Shown here in pieces: positions 1-8,007 of a stretch of 36,445 bases of DNA; position 1 is the first letter of the stretch, and each line of letters opens with the position of its first letter. Source of the DNA: CAYXLI01 sp964464925 (GTDB lineage Bacteria > Acidobacteriota > Terriglobia > Bryobacterales > Bryobacteraceae); contig CAYXLI010000044.1 in assembly GCA_964464925.1 (NCBI GenBank), forward strand, positions 1-36,445, in the 5' to 3' direction. The notes beneath the pieces were generated by a model that was not told the origin of the DNA, made no database searches, and saw only the letters and a program-made list of their open reading frames with translations. The translations under genes and the position numbers were made by a program.

Positions 1-393
1 GGAACCCATCAGAACATCCGCGGCTTCTCCGCCGTCCATCTCCTCGTCATCGACGAAGCCGCTTATGCGCCGGACGACCTGTATTACGCGCTCCGCCCCA
101 TGCTCGCCGTCACCAACGGCGCCGTCATGCTGCTCAGCACGGCCAACGGTTGCAAAGGATTCTTCTACTCCGAGTGGACCAGCGGCTCTCCCGCCTGGGC
201 CCGCTTTCAGCAGTTGTCCACAGAGTGCCCCCGCATATCGTCCGATTTTCTGGAACGCGAACGCGCAACCCACCCCGACCGCTGGTTTCGCCAGGAGTAT
301 CTCTGCGAATTTCTCGATTCCGCCGGCACTCTCTTCCGCGCCGACAAACTCCGGGCCTGCATTATCCATTCCATCCAGGCGAGGAATCTGTGA
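1..393 (+). CDS. Terminase-like ATPase, C-terminal part (partial)
   Basis: The frame is open from base 1 and ends at TGA 391-393, so the start lies outside the window. About 130 residues are visible. They begin just before a Walker B-like segment (LLVIDEAAY, then PDDLYYALRPM), followed by the coupling-type motif LLSTANG and a segment ending RQEYLCEF. This order is typical of the ATPase half of phage terminase large subunits, which power DNA packaging. In complete terminases an RNase H-like nuclease domain of about 200 residues follows; here the protein stops about 15 residues after the ATPase ends. No other phage gene is visible, so it may be a domesticated or remnant ATPase. It converges on the gamma-glutamyltransferase gene with a 5-base gap. 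The family call is fairly secure; the present function is unknown. Confidence 0.65.
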   Translation, partial: GTHQNIRGFSAVHLLVIDEAAYAPDDLYYALRPMLAVTNGAVMLLSTANGCKGFFYSEWTSGSPAWARFQQLSTECPRISSDFLERERATHPDRWFRQEYLCEFLDSAGTLFRADKLRACIIHSIQARNL

Positions 394-398
394 CGCTC

Positions 399-2159
399 CT
401 ACCGCCCAAACACAATCCGTGCCCTGCGCGGATCCGCCGCACCGTGCCGCACTCCATCCTCCGACACCAGAATCACCGTCGGAGCCGAGGAGTTGCTCCA
501 CGGCCCGTTGACGGTCACCTTGTGTCCCAGCGCGCTCAGCCGGCCCGCCGTGTCCTTTGGAAAGCGGGCTTCCAGATTCAGCTTCCCCGGCACGAACTGA
601 TGATCAGCAAACGAAGTATAGAAGTGTTCAGTCTGGAAACGCGGGGATTCCACTGCCTCCTGCGGTCCCATACCGAATACCAGAATGTTCAACAACACCT
701 GCAGCATCGCCTGATCCTGGTTATCGCCCCCCGGCGTCGACATCACGAAATATCCCTTGCCGTCTTTGGTCACCAGCGTCGGGCTCAGCGTCACGCGCGG
801 CCGCTTACCGGGCTCCAGCACATTTGGGTGCCCCGGAATCGTAACGAAAGTCTGCAATCGCGTGCTCAATGGAATGCCTGTATCGCCGGCAATCACCGAA
901 GGCAGCCACGCCCCGCTCGGCGTCGCGGAGAACATGTTCCCGTCCTTGTCCACCACGTTCACGCACGTTGTATCGTTTACGATGCCGCCGCTGTTCGACG
1001 GAGCCGCGCTCCGCGCCGGCGCGCCGATGTTGCCCGGCCGGTGCTCCATGGAAGCATTCCGTGGATCGATCAGCTTTCTCCGCTCCGCGGCATATTCCTT
1101 CGAGAGCAGCGTCTCCTCAGGGATCTTGCTGAACTTCGGATCGCCGTAATACCGGTCCCTATCCGCAAACGCCAGCTTCACTGCTTCGATCACCGTGTGC
1201 AGGTATTCAGGGCTGTTGTGGCCCATCGCCTTCAAGTCGTACCCTTCCAGGATGTTCAGGGCCTCCAGCATCACCGGCCCCTGCGTCCAGAAACCCGGCT
1301 TATGAATCTCGTAACCCTGGAACGTAGTCGAGCGCGGACTGTCTATCTCGGCACGGAATCCCTTCAGATCCTCGAATGTGATCAGTCCGCCGTTCTCTTC
1401 CGAGAACTTCGCGACCCGCTTCGCAATCGATCCTCGATAGAACGCATCCCGTACCGCCTCCAGCTTCTTGGTTCGATTTCCACGCGCCTTCTTCTCCGCG
1501 TCGGCCAGTTCCTTCAACGTATTCGCCAACGTCGGCATGCGCACGATATCGCCTTTCGTCGGAGGCGTCCCGTTCGGATAATAGAAACTCTTCGAGGCCG
1601 GCCAAAGGCTCAGCACCGGCTGATATCCCCGCAGCATGCCCGCAAACTCCTCGGCAATCGGGAATCCCCCCGCATACTCGATCGCCGGCGCCGCAACCTC
1701 GGCAAAAGACTTCGTCCCGTGCTTCTCCAGCGCAATCATCAGCCCATCGAACACTCCCGGCAAAATCGCGCTGCGGATTCCTTGCGATGGAATCGGCGGC
1801 ATCTTACCCGGCTCTTCCCACTGCTCCATGTCCCGTTTGGCGTAGTAGTCGAGAGTCGCTTTCTTGGGAGCCGTTCCCACGCCGCTGATCGCAATTACCG
1901 GCTTGCCGTTCATCTTGATCAGCAGCGGCATCTCTCCGCCCAGCCCGAATCGCGACTGCTCCGTAACCGCCGCGGCCAGCACCGACGCCACACCGGCATC
2001 CACTGCATTGCCGCCGTTCGTGAGTATGCGGTAACCGGCTTCCACCTCGAGGTTGTTCGCGGCGCCCACCATCTCGTGCATTCCACGCACCGGAGGAAAC
2101 ATCGTCGGCTGCGCCGGGATCACCACGGCACTCAAAAGGAACAACAATGCTTTTTTCAT
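399..2159 (-). CDS. ggt: Gamma-glutamyltransferase, exported (586 aa)
   Basis: Transfers or hydrolyses the gamma-glutamyl group of glutathione and related compounds, normally in the periplasm. The start chosen is ATG 2159, because it begins a signal peptide (MKKALLFLLSAVVIPAQ); the open frame further upstream lies inside the RNA methyltransferase gene. The precursor is one chain that in this family cleaves itself before a catalytic threonine. Here that residue fits Thr397 in NDTTCVNVVDKDGN, matching the family pattern TTH-x-S-V-V-D-x-x-G-N. Other family features are R129 in SQGIRSAILPG (substrate carboxylate binding in relatives) and the STPGGD loop near residue 460. Length is normal. Its ATG overlaps the TGA of the upstream methyltransferase gene (ATGA), which suggests translational coupling. 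Residue roles are by analogy to the E. coli enzyme. Confidence 0.92.
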   Translation of the reverse strand: MKKALLFLLSAVVIPAQPTMFPPVRGMHEMVGAANNLEVEAGYRILTNGGNAVDAGVASVLAAAVTEQSRFGLGGEMPLLIKMNGKPVIAISGVGTAPKKATLDYYAKRDMEQWEEPGKMPPIPSQGIRSAILPGVFDGLMIALEKHGTKSFAEVAAPAIEYAGGFPIAEEFAGMLRGYQPVLSLWPASKSFYYPNGTPPTKGDIVRMPTLANTLKELADAEKKARGNRTKKLEAVRDAFYRGSIAKRVAKFSEENGGLITFEDLKGFRAEIDSPRSTTFQGYEIHKPGFWTQGPVMLEALNILEGYDLKAMGHNSPEYLHTVIEAVKLAFADRDRYYGDPKFSKIPEETLLSKEYAAERRKLIDPRNASMEHRPGNIGAPARSAAPSNSGGIVNDTTCVNVVDKDGNMFSATPSGAWLPSVIAGDTGIPLSTRLQTFVTIPGHPNVLEPGKRPRVTLSPTLVTKDGKGYFVMSTPGGDNQDQAMLQVLLNILVFGMGPQEAVESPRFQTEHFYTSFADHQFVPGKLNLEARFPKDTAGRLSALGHKVTVNGPWSNSSAPTVILVSEDGVRHGAADPRRARIVFGR

Positions 2160-2713
2160 CGGATCGTCCTTGCGTCTTCCAGCATTCGCCGGTACTTGCG
2201 GAGTAACTCGTACAGAACGATGCCGCCCGCCGTGGCAACGTTCAGGGAATGTTTGAAGCCGAGCATCGGGATGCGGATATGTGTGTCGCACATTCCTAGC
2301 AACTCGGGCCTCACGCCGTCTTTCTCATTGCCGAAAACCAGGCACACCGGAAAGCGCGGCTGCCAGTCGAAAAGATCAACCGCATGAATACTCGTCTCGA
2401 TCACTGCCAGCTCATACCCGTTGTCGCGCACGTTCCGGGCTGCCTGCAAAGAGTCGTCCTGTTGCTCCCATCGCACCGTCTCCTCGGCCCCGAGTGCAGT
2501 CTTCACGACGCCCTTGTGCGGAGGAGTTGCCGTGATGCCGCACAGCAGGAGCCGGTCCACGGCAGCCGCATCGGCCGTCCTGAAAAACGAGCCCACATTG
2601 TACGCGCTCCGCAAATTCTCCAGCAACACAGCCACGGGCAAGCGGTCTATGGCGTCGTAAGGCGTCGCGCCCGTCGTGATCTGGAAAGGAATACGTTCGG
2701 GAATTACCTCCAT
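2156..2713 (-). CDS. TrmH/SpoU-family RNA 2'-O-methyltransferase (185 aa)
   Basis: A SPOUT-class, SAM-dependent methyltransferase expected to modify the ribose of a tRNA or rRNA nucleotide in the cytoplasm. The three SpoU motifs are all present in order: motif 1 as NLRSAYNVGSFFRTADA (about residues 33-49), motif 2 as LVFGNEKDGV in the middle, and motif 3 as IPMLGFKHSLNVATAGGI near the end, which forms the knotted SAM site. There is no N-terminal RNA-binding extension, so it is a minimal SpoU domain, and the target RNA cannot be told from sequence. It sits 60 bases downstream of the disulfide oxidoreductase gene and overlaps the gamma-glutamyltransferase start by four bases, so the three probably share a transcript. 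Functional linkage among them is not obvious. Confidence 0.9.
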   Translation of the reverse strand: MEVIPERIPFQITTGATPYDAIDRLPVAVLLENLRSAYNVGSFFRTADAAAVDRLLLCGITATPPHKGVVKTALGAEETVRWEQQDDSLQAARNVRDNGYELAVIETSIHAVDLFDWQPRFPVCLVFGNEKDGVRPELLGMCDTHIRIPMLGFKHSLNVATAGGIVLYELLRKYRRMLEDARTIR

Positions 2714-2773
2714 CGCTTTCTGCTCACTGTAGCAACAGGCACGCAGGAGGCCACAGTGATGCCCATGAGCATA

Positions 2774-4072
2774 CTATGTAACCGCGCTCTGCACAGCTTC
2801 CGCGAGTGTCGGATGAATGTGGATCGCATCCCGGATGGCGGAGGCTTTCCCTTTCGCATTCATCACGTCCACGAACAGGTGCACCAGCTCCGCAGCTTGC
2901 GCGCACAGCAGCGCCGCACCTATCAGTTCGTCGGTTGCCGGATCCGTCAGCACTTTGATGAAGCCGCGCGGTTCACCAATTTCCGTCGCCTTGCCGTTCC
3001 GCTTCATCTCGAACCGGCGTACCTGAACGTTGCGTCCCTGCTTCTTCGCATCCGCTTCTGTCAAACCTACCCGGCCGAGTTCCGGATCCGTAAACACAGC
3101 ATATGGCACAATCCGGTCCGTGGTCCGCGAGCCATCTCCAGCCATCTGCGAAAGCAGAATGCGGTAGTCGTCCCAGGATGTGTGCGTAAACAGCGGCCCT
3201 CCGCGGACATCGCCGGCCACCCAGATTCCCGGCACATTCGTGGCAAGTCGCGTATCGTGCTCGATATTCCCGGCCTTCACGGTGCGTACGCCGACCGTCT
3301 CCAACCCGAGGTCATCCGTGTTGGGCGTTCGTCCCGTCGCAACGAACAGGTGCGAGTAGTGGATGCCTCGGAGAGCCTCAACATCTGTATTCAGCAAAAA
3401 ATTGACGCCCTCGCCGGCCACCATCTCCTGCAGCGCTTGCGCGACATCCGCATCCTCATGGCCCAGGATCTGGCCGGAACGCTCGATCACCGTCACTTCG
3501 CTACCCATGCGCCTGTAGAACTGCGCCATCTCCAGCGCAATGTACCCGCCTCCCAGGATCGCCAGATGGCGCGGCAATTCCTCGCGATACAGCCAGTTGC
3601 CCGAGTGCAGGGGATCCCTCACGGGCAGCCCCTCCGGGATCAGGCTGCGCGTGCCCGTGTTGATCACCACCTCCTTGGCCGTGACCGCTTGGCCGCCGAC
3701 GTCCAGTTGAAACCCGGAGCCTGTAAAGCGGGCGTGACCTTTGAGAAGCTTCGGATTTTCACTCCCCGCCAAAGCCTTCTCCAGCCCATGCCGCGAGTTC
3801 TCGGCAATTCCCCGGGCCCGCGCGAGCACAGCCGCAAAATCCACCTCAACGTTCGGAATCTTCAACCCGAACTCCTTCGCACGGCGCGCCTGATGCGCCA
3901 GCGACGACGAGGCGATCGCAGCCTTCGTAGGTGTGCATCCGAAGTTCACACACGATCCGCCGAGCCACTTCCGCTCAGCAAGTGCGACGCGCTTTCCCTT
4001 CCCTGCCAGTGCCCACGCGAGCGGAATACCCGCCTGTCCGCCTCCTATGATCAACACGTCGTAGCCGGCCAT
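2774..4072 (-). CDS. FAD-dependent pyridine nucleotide-disulfide oxidoreductase (432 aa)
   Basis: A class I flavoprotein disulfide reductase of the dihydrolipoamide dehydrogenase/glutathione reductase/mercuric reductase group. Visible parts are an N-terminal FAD Rossmann motif (IIGGGQAG, residues 8-15), the redox-active pair C41/C46 in GGSCVNFGC, an NAD(P)-binding motif GGGYIALE (174-181), the second FAD motif with VAGDV, and the C-terminal interface motif HIHPTLAEA that supplies the catalytic His. At 432 residues it is slightly shorter than the usual 450-480. It lacks both the N-terminal metal-binding domain and the C-terminal vicinal Cys pair of mercuric reductase, so a mercury role is not supported. 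The substrate is unknown. It is first in a likely operon with the RNA methyltransferase and gamma-glutamyltransferase genes, and is transcribed away from the acyltransferase across a 100-base gap. Confidence 0.88.
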   Translation of the reverse strand: MAGYDVLIIGGGQAGIPLAWALAGKGKRVALAERKWLGGSCVNFGCTPTKAAIASSSLAHQARRAKEFGLKIPNVEVDFAAVLARARGIAENSRHGLEKALAGSENPKLLKGHARFTGSGFQLDVGGQAVTAKEVVINTGTRSLIPEGLPVRDPLHSGNWLYREELPRHLAILGGGYIALEMAQFYRRMGSEVTVIERSGQILGHEDADVAQALQEMVAGEGVNFLLNTDVEALRGIHYSHLFVATGRTPNTDDLGLETVGVRTVKAGNIEHDTRLATNVPGIWVAGDVRGGPLFTHTSWDDYRILLSQMAGDGSRTTDRIVPYAVFTDPELGRVGLTEADAKKQGRNVQVRRFEMKRNGKATEIGEPRGFIKVLTDPATDELIGAALLCAQAAELVHLFVDVMNAKGKASAIRDAIHIHPTLAEAVQSAVT

Positions 4073-4172
4073 GGCGATAGAGTACCAGCAGAATGGGGCG
4101 ACTCGCAGCCTGGGTTAGAATTAGAGCATAACTGCAACAATCCAAAGTGCTCCGGCCGTAAAAACGGAGATC

Positions 4173-5273
4173 GTGCGGCCTTTACAGGTGCCCGCGGGGC
4201 GAAGGCGCGACTATTTGCCTGCCTTGACGGGTCTCCGCTTCTTTCTTGCATTGTGGGTCATCGTCCACCACTTGACCGGAAAGAACATGCTGCTGGAGCC
4301 TTGGGTGCAGACACTCCCCGCCCCTGCGAAGGCGTTTCTGCATGGCGGTTACGTAGCGGTCGGAACCTTCTTCGTGCTCTCGGGCTTCGTCCTTGCCCGC
4401 GCATATGCCGGCACCGCCTGGGATCGCGTGAACCTTATGAAGTACGGCGCGGCACGGCTGGCCCGCGTATACCCTGTCTACCTGCTCAGCTTGGTGATCA
4501 TTTCACCATTCATCGCGGAGTATCTCAGCTCCACTCCTGCGCCATCCGGCGAGAACGCGAAGTTACTGGCCAATTACGGCTTGGTGCTCCAGGGTTGGAC
4601 CGGCAGATTACCCGTGCATTGGAATACCCCTGCGTGGTCTCTCTCCTGCGAGTTTTTCTTCTATCTCTGTTTTCCGGTGATCGCCGCGGTGCTCAGCAAG
4701 ACCCGCTGGCTAAAGACCCTGATCGCTGTTGCGGCTGCCGCCGCAGTGCCGTTCCTTCTCGATTGGCTCGGAATCCCGGGAAGTTGGAAACCCCTGCAGC
4801 ACCTCGCGGATTTTCTCGTGGGCATAGCCACTGCCGGAGCATACGGAGACTGCAGGACACGTATCCGCGGTTATTGGCTGTACGTTCCGGCCGCCGTAAT
4901 CGGTATCCTTCTCGTGTCGAATCCGCACTGGACCTGGCATTGGATGGTGCTGAACGCAGCGCTCCGGCCGTTCAATGCATTGCTCCTGCTCGGGCTTGCC
5001 ATCGGCGGCGGACTTCCTGTCCGCGCGTTATCGCACTCCGTTGCGGAATTTCTCGGCAAAGCGAGCTATTCGATGTACATCCTGCATGTGCCTCTGCTGT
5101 GGTGGTACAAGCGGTCCTGGGTATTCCTTTCCGGCAAGCTCGCCAATACGAGTTCCGCTCTCGTCTATCTATCGTTCGTCATAGGTATCTCTTCCATCGT
5201 GTCCCATTGGTTCGAGGAACCGGCGAACCGCTTCATCCGTACTTGGGTCACCGCCAAACTGCGCCGCGCTTAG
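4173..5273 (+). CDS. Acyltransferase-3 family integral membrane protein (366 aa)
   Basis: Members of this family move acyl groups onto sugars or lipids at the inner membrane (O-acetylation of polysaccharides, LPS or peptidoglycan). The N-terminus carries the family signature LTGLRFFLALWVIVHH, with the conserved His pair at the end of the first membrane helix. FFVLSGFVLARAY follows, and then about eight to ten hydrophobic segments. The C-terminus has the typical SYSMYILHVPLLWW stretch and HWFEEPANRFIR. The start is GTG 4173. A GGAG at 4166-4169 is only three bases away, so a second in-frame GTG at 4188 is possible. It is followed 23 bases later by the HIT gene. The acceptor molecule cannot be told. 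Confidence 0.9.
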   Translation: MRPLQVPAGRRRDYLPALTGLRFFLALWVIVHHLTGKNMLLEPWVQTLPAPAKAFLHGGYVAVGTFFVLSGFVLARAYAGTAWDRVNLMKYGAARLARVYPVYLLSLVIISPFIAEYLSSTPAPSGENAKLLANYGLVLQGWTGRLPVHWNTPAWSLSCEFFFYLCFPVIAAVLSKTRWLKTLIAVAAAAAVPFLLDWLGIPGSWKPLQHLADFLVGIATAGAYGDCRTRIRGYWLYVPAAVIGILLVSNPHWTWHWMVLNAALRPFNALLLLGLAIGGGLPVRALSHSVAEFLGKASYSMYILHVPLLWWYKRSWVFLSGKLANTSSALVYLSFVIGISSIVSHWFEEPANRFIRTWVTAKLRRA

Positions 5274-5296
5274 AACGCTACCGCTACGATGAATTG

Positions 5297-5734
5297 ATGT
5301 CTTCTTCATGCGTATTTTGCAAAATCATCGCCGGTGAGGTGAAGGCGCAGACGGTCTATGAGGATGAACGGGTCCTGGCCTTCCTGGATTCGACTCCTTT
5401 GTTTCCAGGCCACACATTGGTCTGTCCGAAGCAGCACTATGAAACGCTGATGGACGTGCCGCCGGACATGCTCGAACCGCTCTTCTCCACCACGCAGCTT
5501 GTCTGCCGGGCCGTCGAAAAGGGTCTCGACGCGCAGGGATCCTTCGTGGCCGTGAATAATAAGATCAGCCAGAGCGTGCCCCATCTGCATGTGCATGTCA
5601 TCCCAAGACGGCCGAAAGATGGCATGAAAGGCTTCTTCTGGCCAAGGCGGCCGTACAAGGATCATGACGAGATGGCCGCTGCCGCAGATGCAATCCGGCG
5701 GGCTATCGAACACGTAGGGTCTGGAGTATCCTAG
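5297..5734 (+). CDS. HIT-family nucleotide hydrolase/transferase, HinT-like (145 aa)
   Basis: Histidine-triad proteins hydrolyse phosphoramidate or dinucleotide bonds on AMP-containing substrates. The triad is HLHVHV, with H96, H98 and H100 preceded by SVPHL; H98 is expected to be the nucleophile. The N-terminus has CVFCKIIAGE, where C5 and C8 may bind zinc with other ligands, as in many HinT relatives. ATG 5297 is chosen because it opens the conserved N-terminal block; the very long open frame upstream is antisense to other genes. It lies between the acyltransferase gene and the URO-D-like gene, four bases from the latter, so co-transcription is likely. A second, different HIT protein is encoded at 32937-33422. 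Confidence 0.92.
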   Translation: MSSSCVFCKIIAGEVKAQTVYEDERVLAFLDSTPLFPGHTLVCPKQHYETLMDVPPDMLEPLFSTTQLVCRAVEKGLDAQGSFVAVNNKISQSVPHLHVHVIPRRPKDGMKGFFWPRRPYKDHDEMAAAADAIRRAIEHVGSGVS

Positions 5735-5738
5735 CTCC

Positions 5739-6686
5739 ATGCTGGACAGACGATCTTTTCTTGCATTCGCCGCAACCGCGGCGTTCGGAGCAAGCTCCAG
5801 GCTGTCTCACAAGGAGCGGGTAGATCGCGCCTTGAAGGGTGCCGGCGTCGATCGGCCGCCGTTCACGTTCTGGCATCACTTCGGCTTAAAGACCGCAAAT
5901 GAACATGCGCGCGCGACACTCGACTTTCAGCGGACTTATCGCACGGACCTGGTAAAGGTGATGAGCGATTTTCCGTATCCAAAGCCCGCCGGCGAGTGGT
6001 ATCAAACCAAGTTCGTCAGCTCACCGTTTCCGGCGCAGATCGATGCGCTCAACCAGATCAGGGACGGCTTAGCGGGTACGAAGTACTTCGTCGAAACGAT
6101 CTTCAATCCGTACAAAGTAGCGGAGAACCTTTCGTCACCCACGGCGGTTCTGGAGATGAAATCAGCGAAACCGCAACTGCTGCTGGATGCGCTGGAGGTG
6201 ATCGCGAAGTCGGAAGCGAGCCACGCAAAGCTGGCTGTGAAGTGCGGCGCCGCCGGGGTGTTCCTCGCGATCGCCAACGCGCAGCCCGAGATCCTGTCCG
6301 TCGAGGACTACCAAAAGTTCAGCGAGCCCTTCGACCGCATCGTGCTGGATGCAGTCAAAGACGCTCCGCTGAACACATTGCACCTGCATGGCGATCATGT
6401 CTACGTGTCGCACTTCGTGAGTGGTTGGCCGGCAGCGGCAATCAATTACTCCACGCATGGAACGAAGATTCCAATTCAGGACGTGCGCGCAAAGTATAGC
6501 GGATTGCTGATGGCAGGCATCGACGAGAGGAACTATCGCACGCTAAGCGCCTCGGCGCTGCGCGAGCAATGGGAGAGCGCTCAGAGAGCAGCAGGCAAGA
6601 AGTTCCTGCTCGCACCCGGCTGCTCGGTGCCAAACGAAAGCACACCGGAAGAACTCGATCGGCTGCCTGAGTTATTGAAGGTGTAA
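5739..6686 (+). CDS. URO-D-fold (uroporphyrinogen decarboxylase family) protein with Tat-like signal (315 aa)
   Basis: The body resembles the uroporphyrinogen decarboxylase superfamily, which also holds corrinoid methyltransferases. It has HKERVDRALKGAGVDRPPF near the N-terminus, a central AAGVFLAIANAQPEILS segment and YQKFSEPFDRIVLDAV, a helix typical of the family, then TLHLHGDHV and a C-terminal LLAPGCSVPNESTPEEL stretch. The N-terminus, MLDRRSFLAFAATAAFGASS, looks like a Tat signal (RRSFLAF plus an Ala-rich hydrophobic run). That is odd for a family that normally works in the cytoplasm. True HemE has other invariant residues that I cannot confirm here, so a heme role is not claimed; methyl transfer or another carbon-bond reaction is possible. 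It starts four bases after the HIT gene and is followed by a strong inverted repeat. Confidence 0.72.
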   Translation: MLDRRSFLAFAATAAFGASSRLSHKERVDRALKGAGVDRPPFTFWHHFGLKTANEHARATLDFQRTYRTDLVKVMSDFPYPKPAGEWYQTKFVSSPFPAQIDALNQIRDGLAGTKYFVETIFNPYKVAENLSSPTAVLEMKSAKPQLLLDALEVIAKSEASHAKLAVKCGAAGVFLAIANAQPEILSVEDYQKFSEPFDRIVLDAVKDAPLNTLHLHGDHVYVSHFVSGWPAAAINYSTHGTKIPIQDVRAKYSGLLMAGIDERNYRTLSASALREQWESAQRAAGKKFLLAPGCSVPNESTPEELDRLPELLKV

Positions 6687-6699
6687 TTAGATTGGGGGC

Positions 6700-6734
6700 G
6701 GAGGCAGCCTCGAAGGGGGTTCTCAGCTGCCTCC
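6700..6734. terminator. Perfect 9-bp inverted repeat between convergent genes
   Basis: GGAGGCAGC (6700-6708) pairs perfectly with GCTGCCTCC (6726-6734). Inside the 17-base loop GAA and TTC can also pair. It lies between the stop codons of the URO-D-like gene (plus) and the LTxxQ gene (minus), so it could end transcription from both sides. There is no T-run after it on either strand, so a simple intrinsic terminator is not certain. G-runs flank it. Confidence 0.45.
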
Positions 6735-6760
6735 AGGGGGGTAGGGGGGAGTCGTCGTAT

Positions 6761-7243
6761 CTATTGGTTGCGCGGGCCCATTCGCTGACCACCGAAGCCA
6801 CGGCCGCCAAACATTCCTGGGCCGCCGCCAACGTGGTACTTGGCCTGTTGATCCGCAGTCAGGATTGCATAGAACGCAGCTTCCGCTTTCGCGTTAATCG
6901 CGGCCAGTTGGCCTTCGAGTTGGCCGATCGTCACGGCGAGAGTATCAATCGTGGACGTGTTGTTCGCCTTGATGGCGTCGGCCAGTTTTGTATGAGAGTC
7001 GGACAGGGCGGTGCGCGCGTTGACAGCGGCAGCTACTGCGTCCGTAAAAATCTTCGTAGCCTGGGTCTTCTGGCTATCGGTCAGGTTGAGGCGCTCAGCA
7101 AGCATATTGACGCGCATCGTTACCATCTGTGCGGGGTCCGGCGGTGTACCGCCGCCGTCGCGCGGTCCGCGACCGCCGGGGCCTTGAGCAAAGGTCAGAG
7201 CGGCACAGAGTGCAAATGCTGCTGCAATTCGGGAAAGCTTCAT
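6761..7243 (-). CDS. Exported LTxxQ-motif protein, Spy/CpxP-like (160 aa)
   Basis: A small exported helical protein of the Spy/CpxP type. It starts at ATG 7243, which has a clear Shine-Dalgarno (CAGGAG) nine bases upstream and opens a signal peptide (MKLSRIAAAFALCAALTFAQ). The mature part begins with a Gly-rich stretch and then carries the two family motifs LNLTDSQK and ILTADQQAKY, separated by about 90 mostly helical residues. The C-terminus is again Gly-rich with Met and Arg. In enterobacteria Spy is a periplasmic chaperone and CpxP restrains the sensor CpxA. Here the gene follows the response regulator and sensor kinase genes in the same direction, 77 bases downstream, so a similar feedback or target role is a reasonable inference. 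Confidence 0.85.
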   Translation of the reverse strand: MKLSRIAAAFALCAALTFAQGPGGRGPRDGGGTPPDPAQMVTMRVNMLAERLNLTDSQKTQATKIFTDAVAAAVNARTALSDSHTKLADAIKANNTSTIDTLAVTIGQLEGQLAAINAKAEAAFYAILTADQQAKYHVGGGPGMFGGRGFGGQRMGPRNQ

Positions 7244-7320
7244 TTTTCTACTCCTGTTAGTAGAAACGCGGCTGCGCTGCATTCTGTTGCTGTACAGGTA
7301 GTTAAGATTCGTAAAATGCC

Positions 7321-8007
7321 CTACGGAACGAATCGGTATCCTACGCCGCGCACCGTGTGGAAATGGCGCGGGAGCTGCGGATTGTCTTCCAGTTTCTGGC
7401 GCAGCCAGGCAACATGCACGTCGACGGTGCGCGATGACACCGCCGCCTGATACTGCCATACTTCTTTGAGCAATTCGTCCCGCGAGACCACCTTCTTGCG
7501 GTTGTTTACGAGGTATTGCAGAAGCTGGAGTTCCTTCCCGGTGAGCGGGATCCGCTCCCGGTTTTTCAGAACTTCGCCGCGATCGAAGTCAATCTGCACG
7601 CTGCCGAACTGATAACGGATAACCTGTGCGGCGTTGTCTTTGTTCACGCGGCGCAGCAGGGCTTCGATGCGGGCAATCAGTTCCGAGGGATCGAACGGTT
7701 TCGTCAGATAATCGTCTGCGCCGATCTTCAGGCCAATTACGCGATCAATTACCTGCGTCTTGGCGGTGAGCATCAACACGGCAGTGTCCTTACCGTGCTG
7801 GCGCAGTTCCTTGCAGATGTCGAAGCCGTTCTTGCCGGGGAGCATCACGTCGAGCACGATGAGGTCGAACTCGCCTTCGAGAGCCTTCTTCAGTCCTTCG
7901 TTTCCTTCGGATGCGGTCTCGATATCGTAGCCTTCCGCGGAAAGCAGGTCAGTAAGGGTGAGAACCAGCCCTGGTTCGTCTTCAATCATTAGAATGCGCG
8001 AATTCAT
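7321..8007 (-). CDS. OmpR-family response regulator (228 aa)
   Basis: A two-component DNA-binding regulator. The receiver domain spans about residues 4-117, with the acidic pocket D10/E11, phosphoacceptor D53 in LIVLDVMLPG, T81 and K103 (LTKPF). The winged-helix effector covers about 130-228, with RIPLTGKELQLLQYL, the recognition-helix segment SSRTVDVHVAWLRQKL and a terminal RGVGYRFVP, typical of the OmpR/PhoB class. Its first 26 bases overlap the 3' end of the kinase gene, so the kinase and regulator are almost certainly translated from one message. The LTxxQ gene follows and is a likely target or partner. The nature of the signal cannot be read from the regulator. Confidence 0.95.
   Translation of the reverse strand: MNSRILMIEDEPGLVLTLTDLLSAEGYDIETASEGNEGLKKALEGEFDLIVLDVMLPGKNGFDICKELRQHGKDTAVLMLTAKTQVIDRVIGLKIGADDYLTKPFDPSELIARIEALLRRVNKDNAAQVIRYQFGSVQIDFDRGEVLKNRERIPLTGKELQLLQYLVNNRKKVVSRDELLKEVWQYQAAVSSRTVDVHVAWLRQKLEDNPQLPRHFHTVRGVGYRFVP

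Noticed and set aside
150..2387. 745-codon open frame on the plus strand
   Set aside because: It is antisense to the gamma-glutamyltransferase and methyltransferase genes and is Arg/His-rich with no recognisable domain, as expected for shadow frames in GC-rich DNA.
2774..4072. Mercuric reductase
   Set aside because: The fold fits, but the N-terminal metal-binding domain and the C-terminal Cys pair are missing, and no mer genes are nearby.
2384..5296. Plus-strand open frame running for over 950 codons into the HIT gene
   Set aside because: Only the last 145 codons (from 5297) are a recognisable protein. The rest is antisense to the oxidoreductase or out of frame with the acyltransferase.
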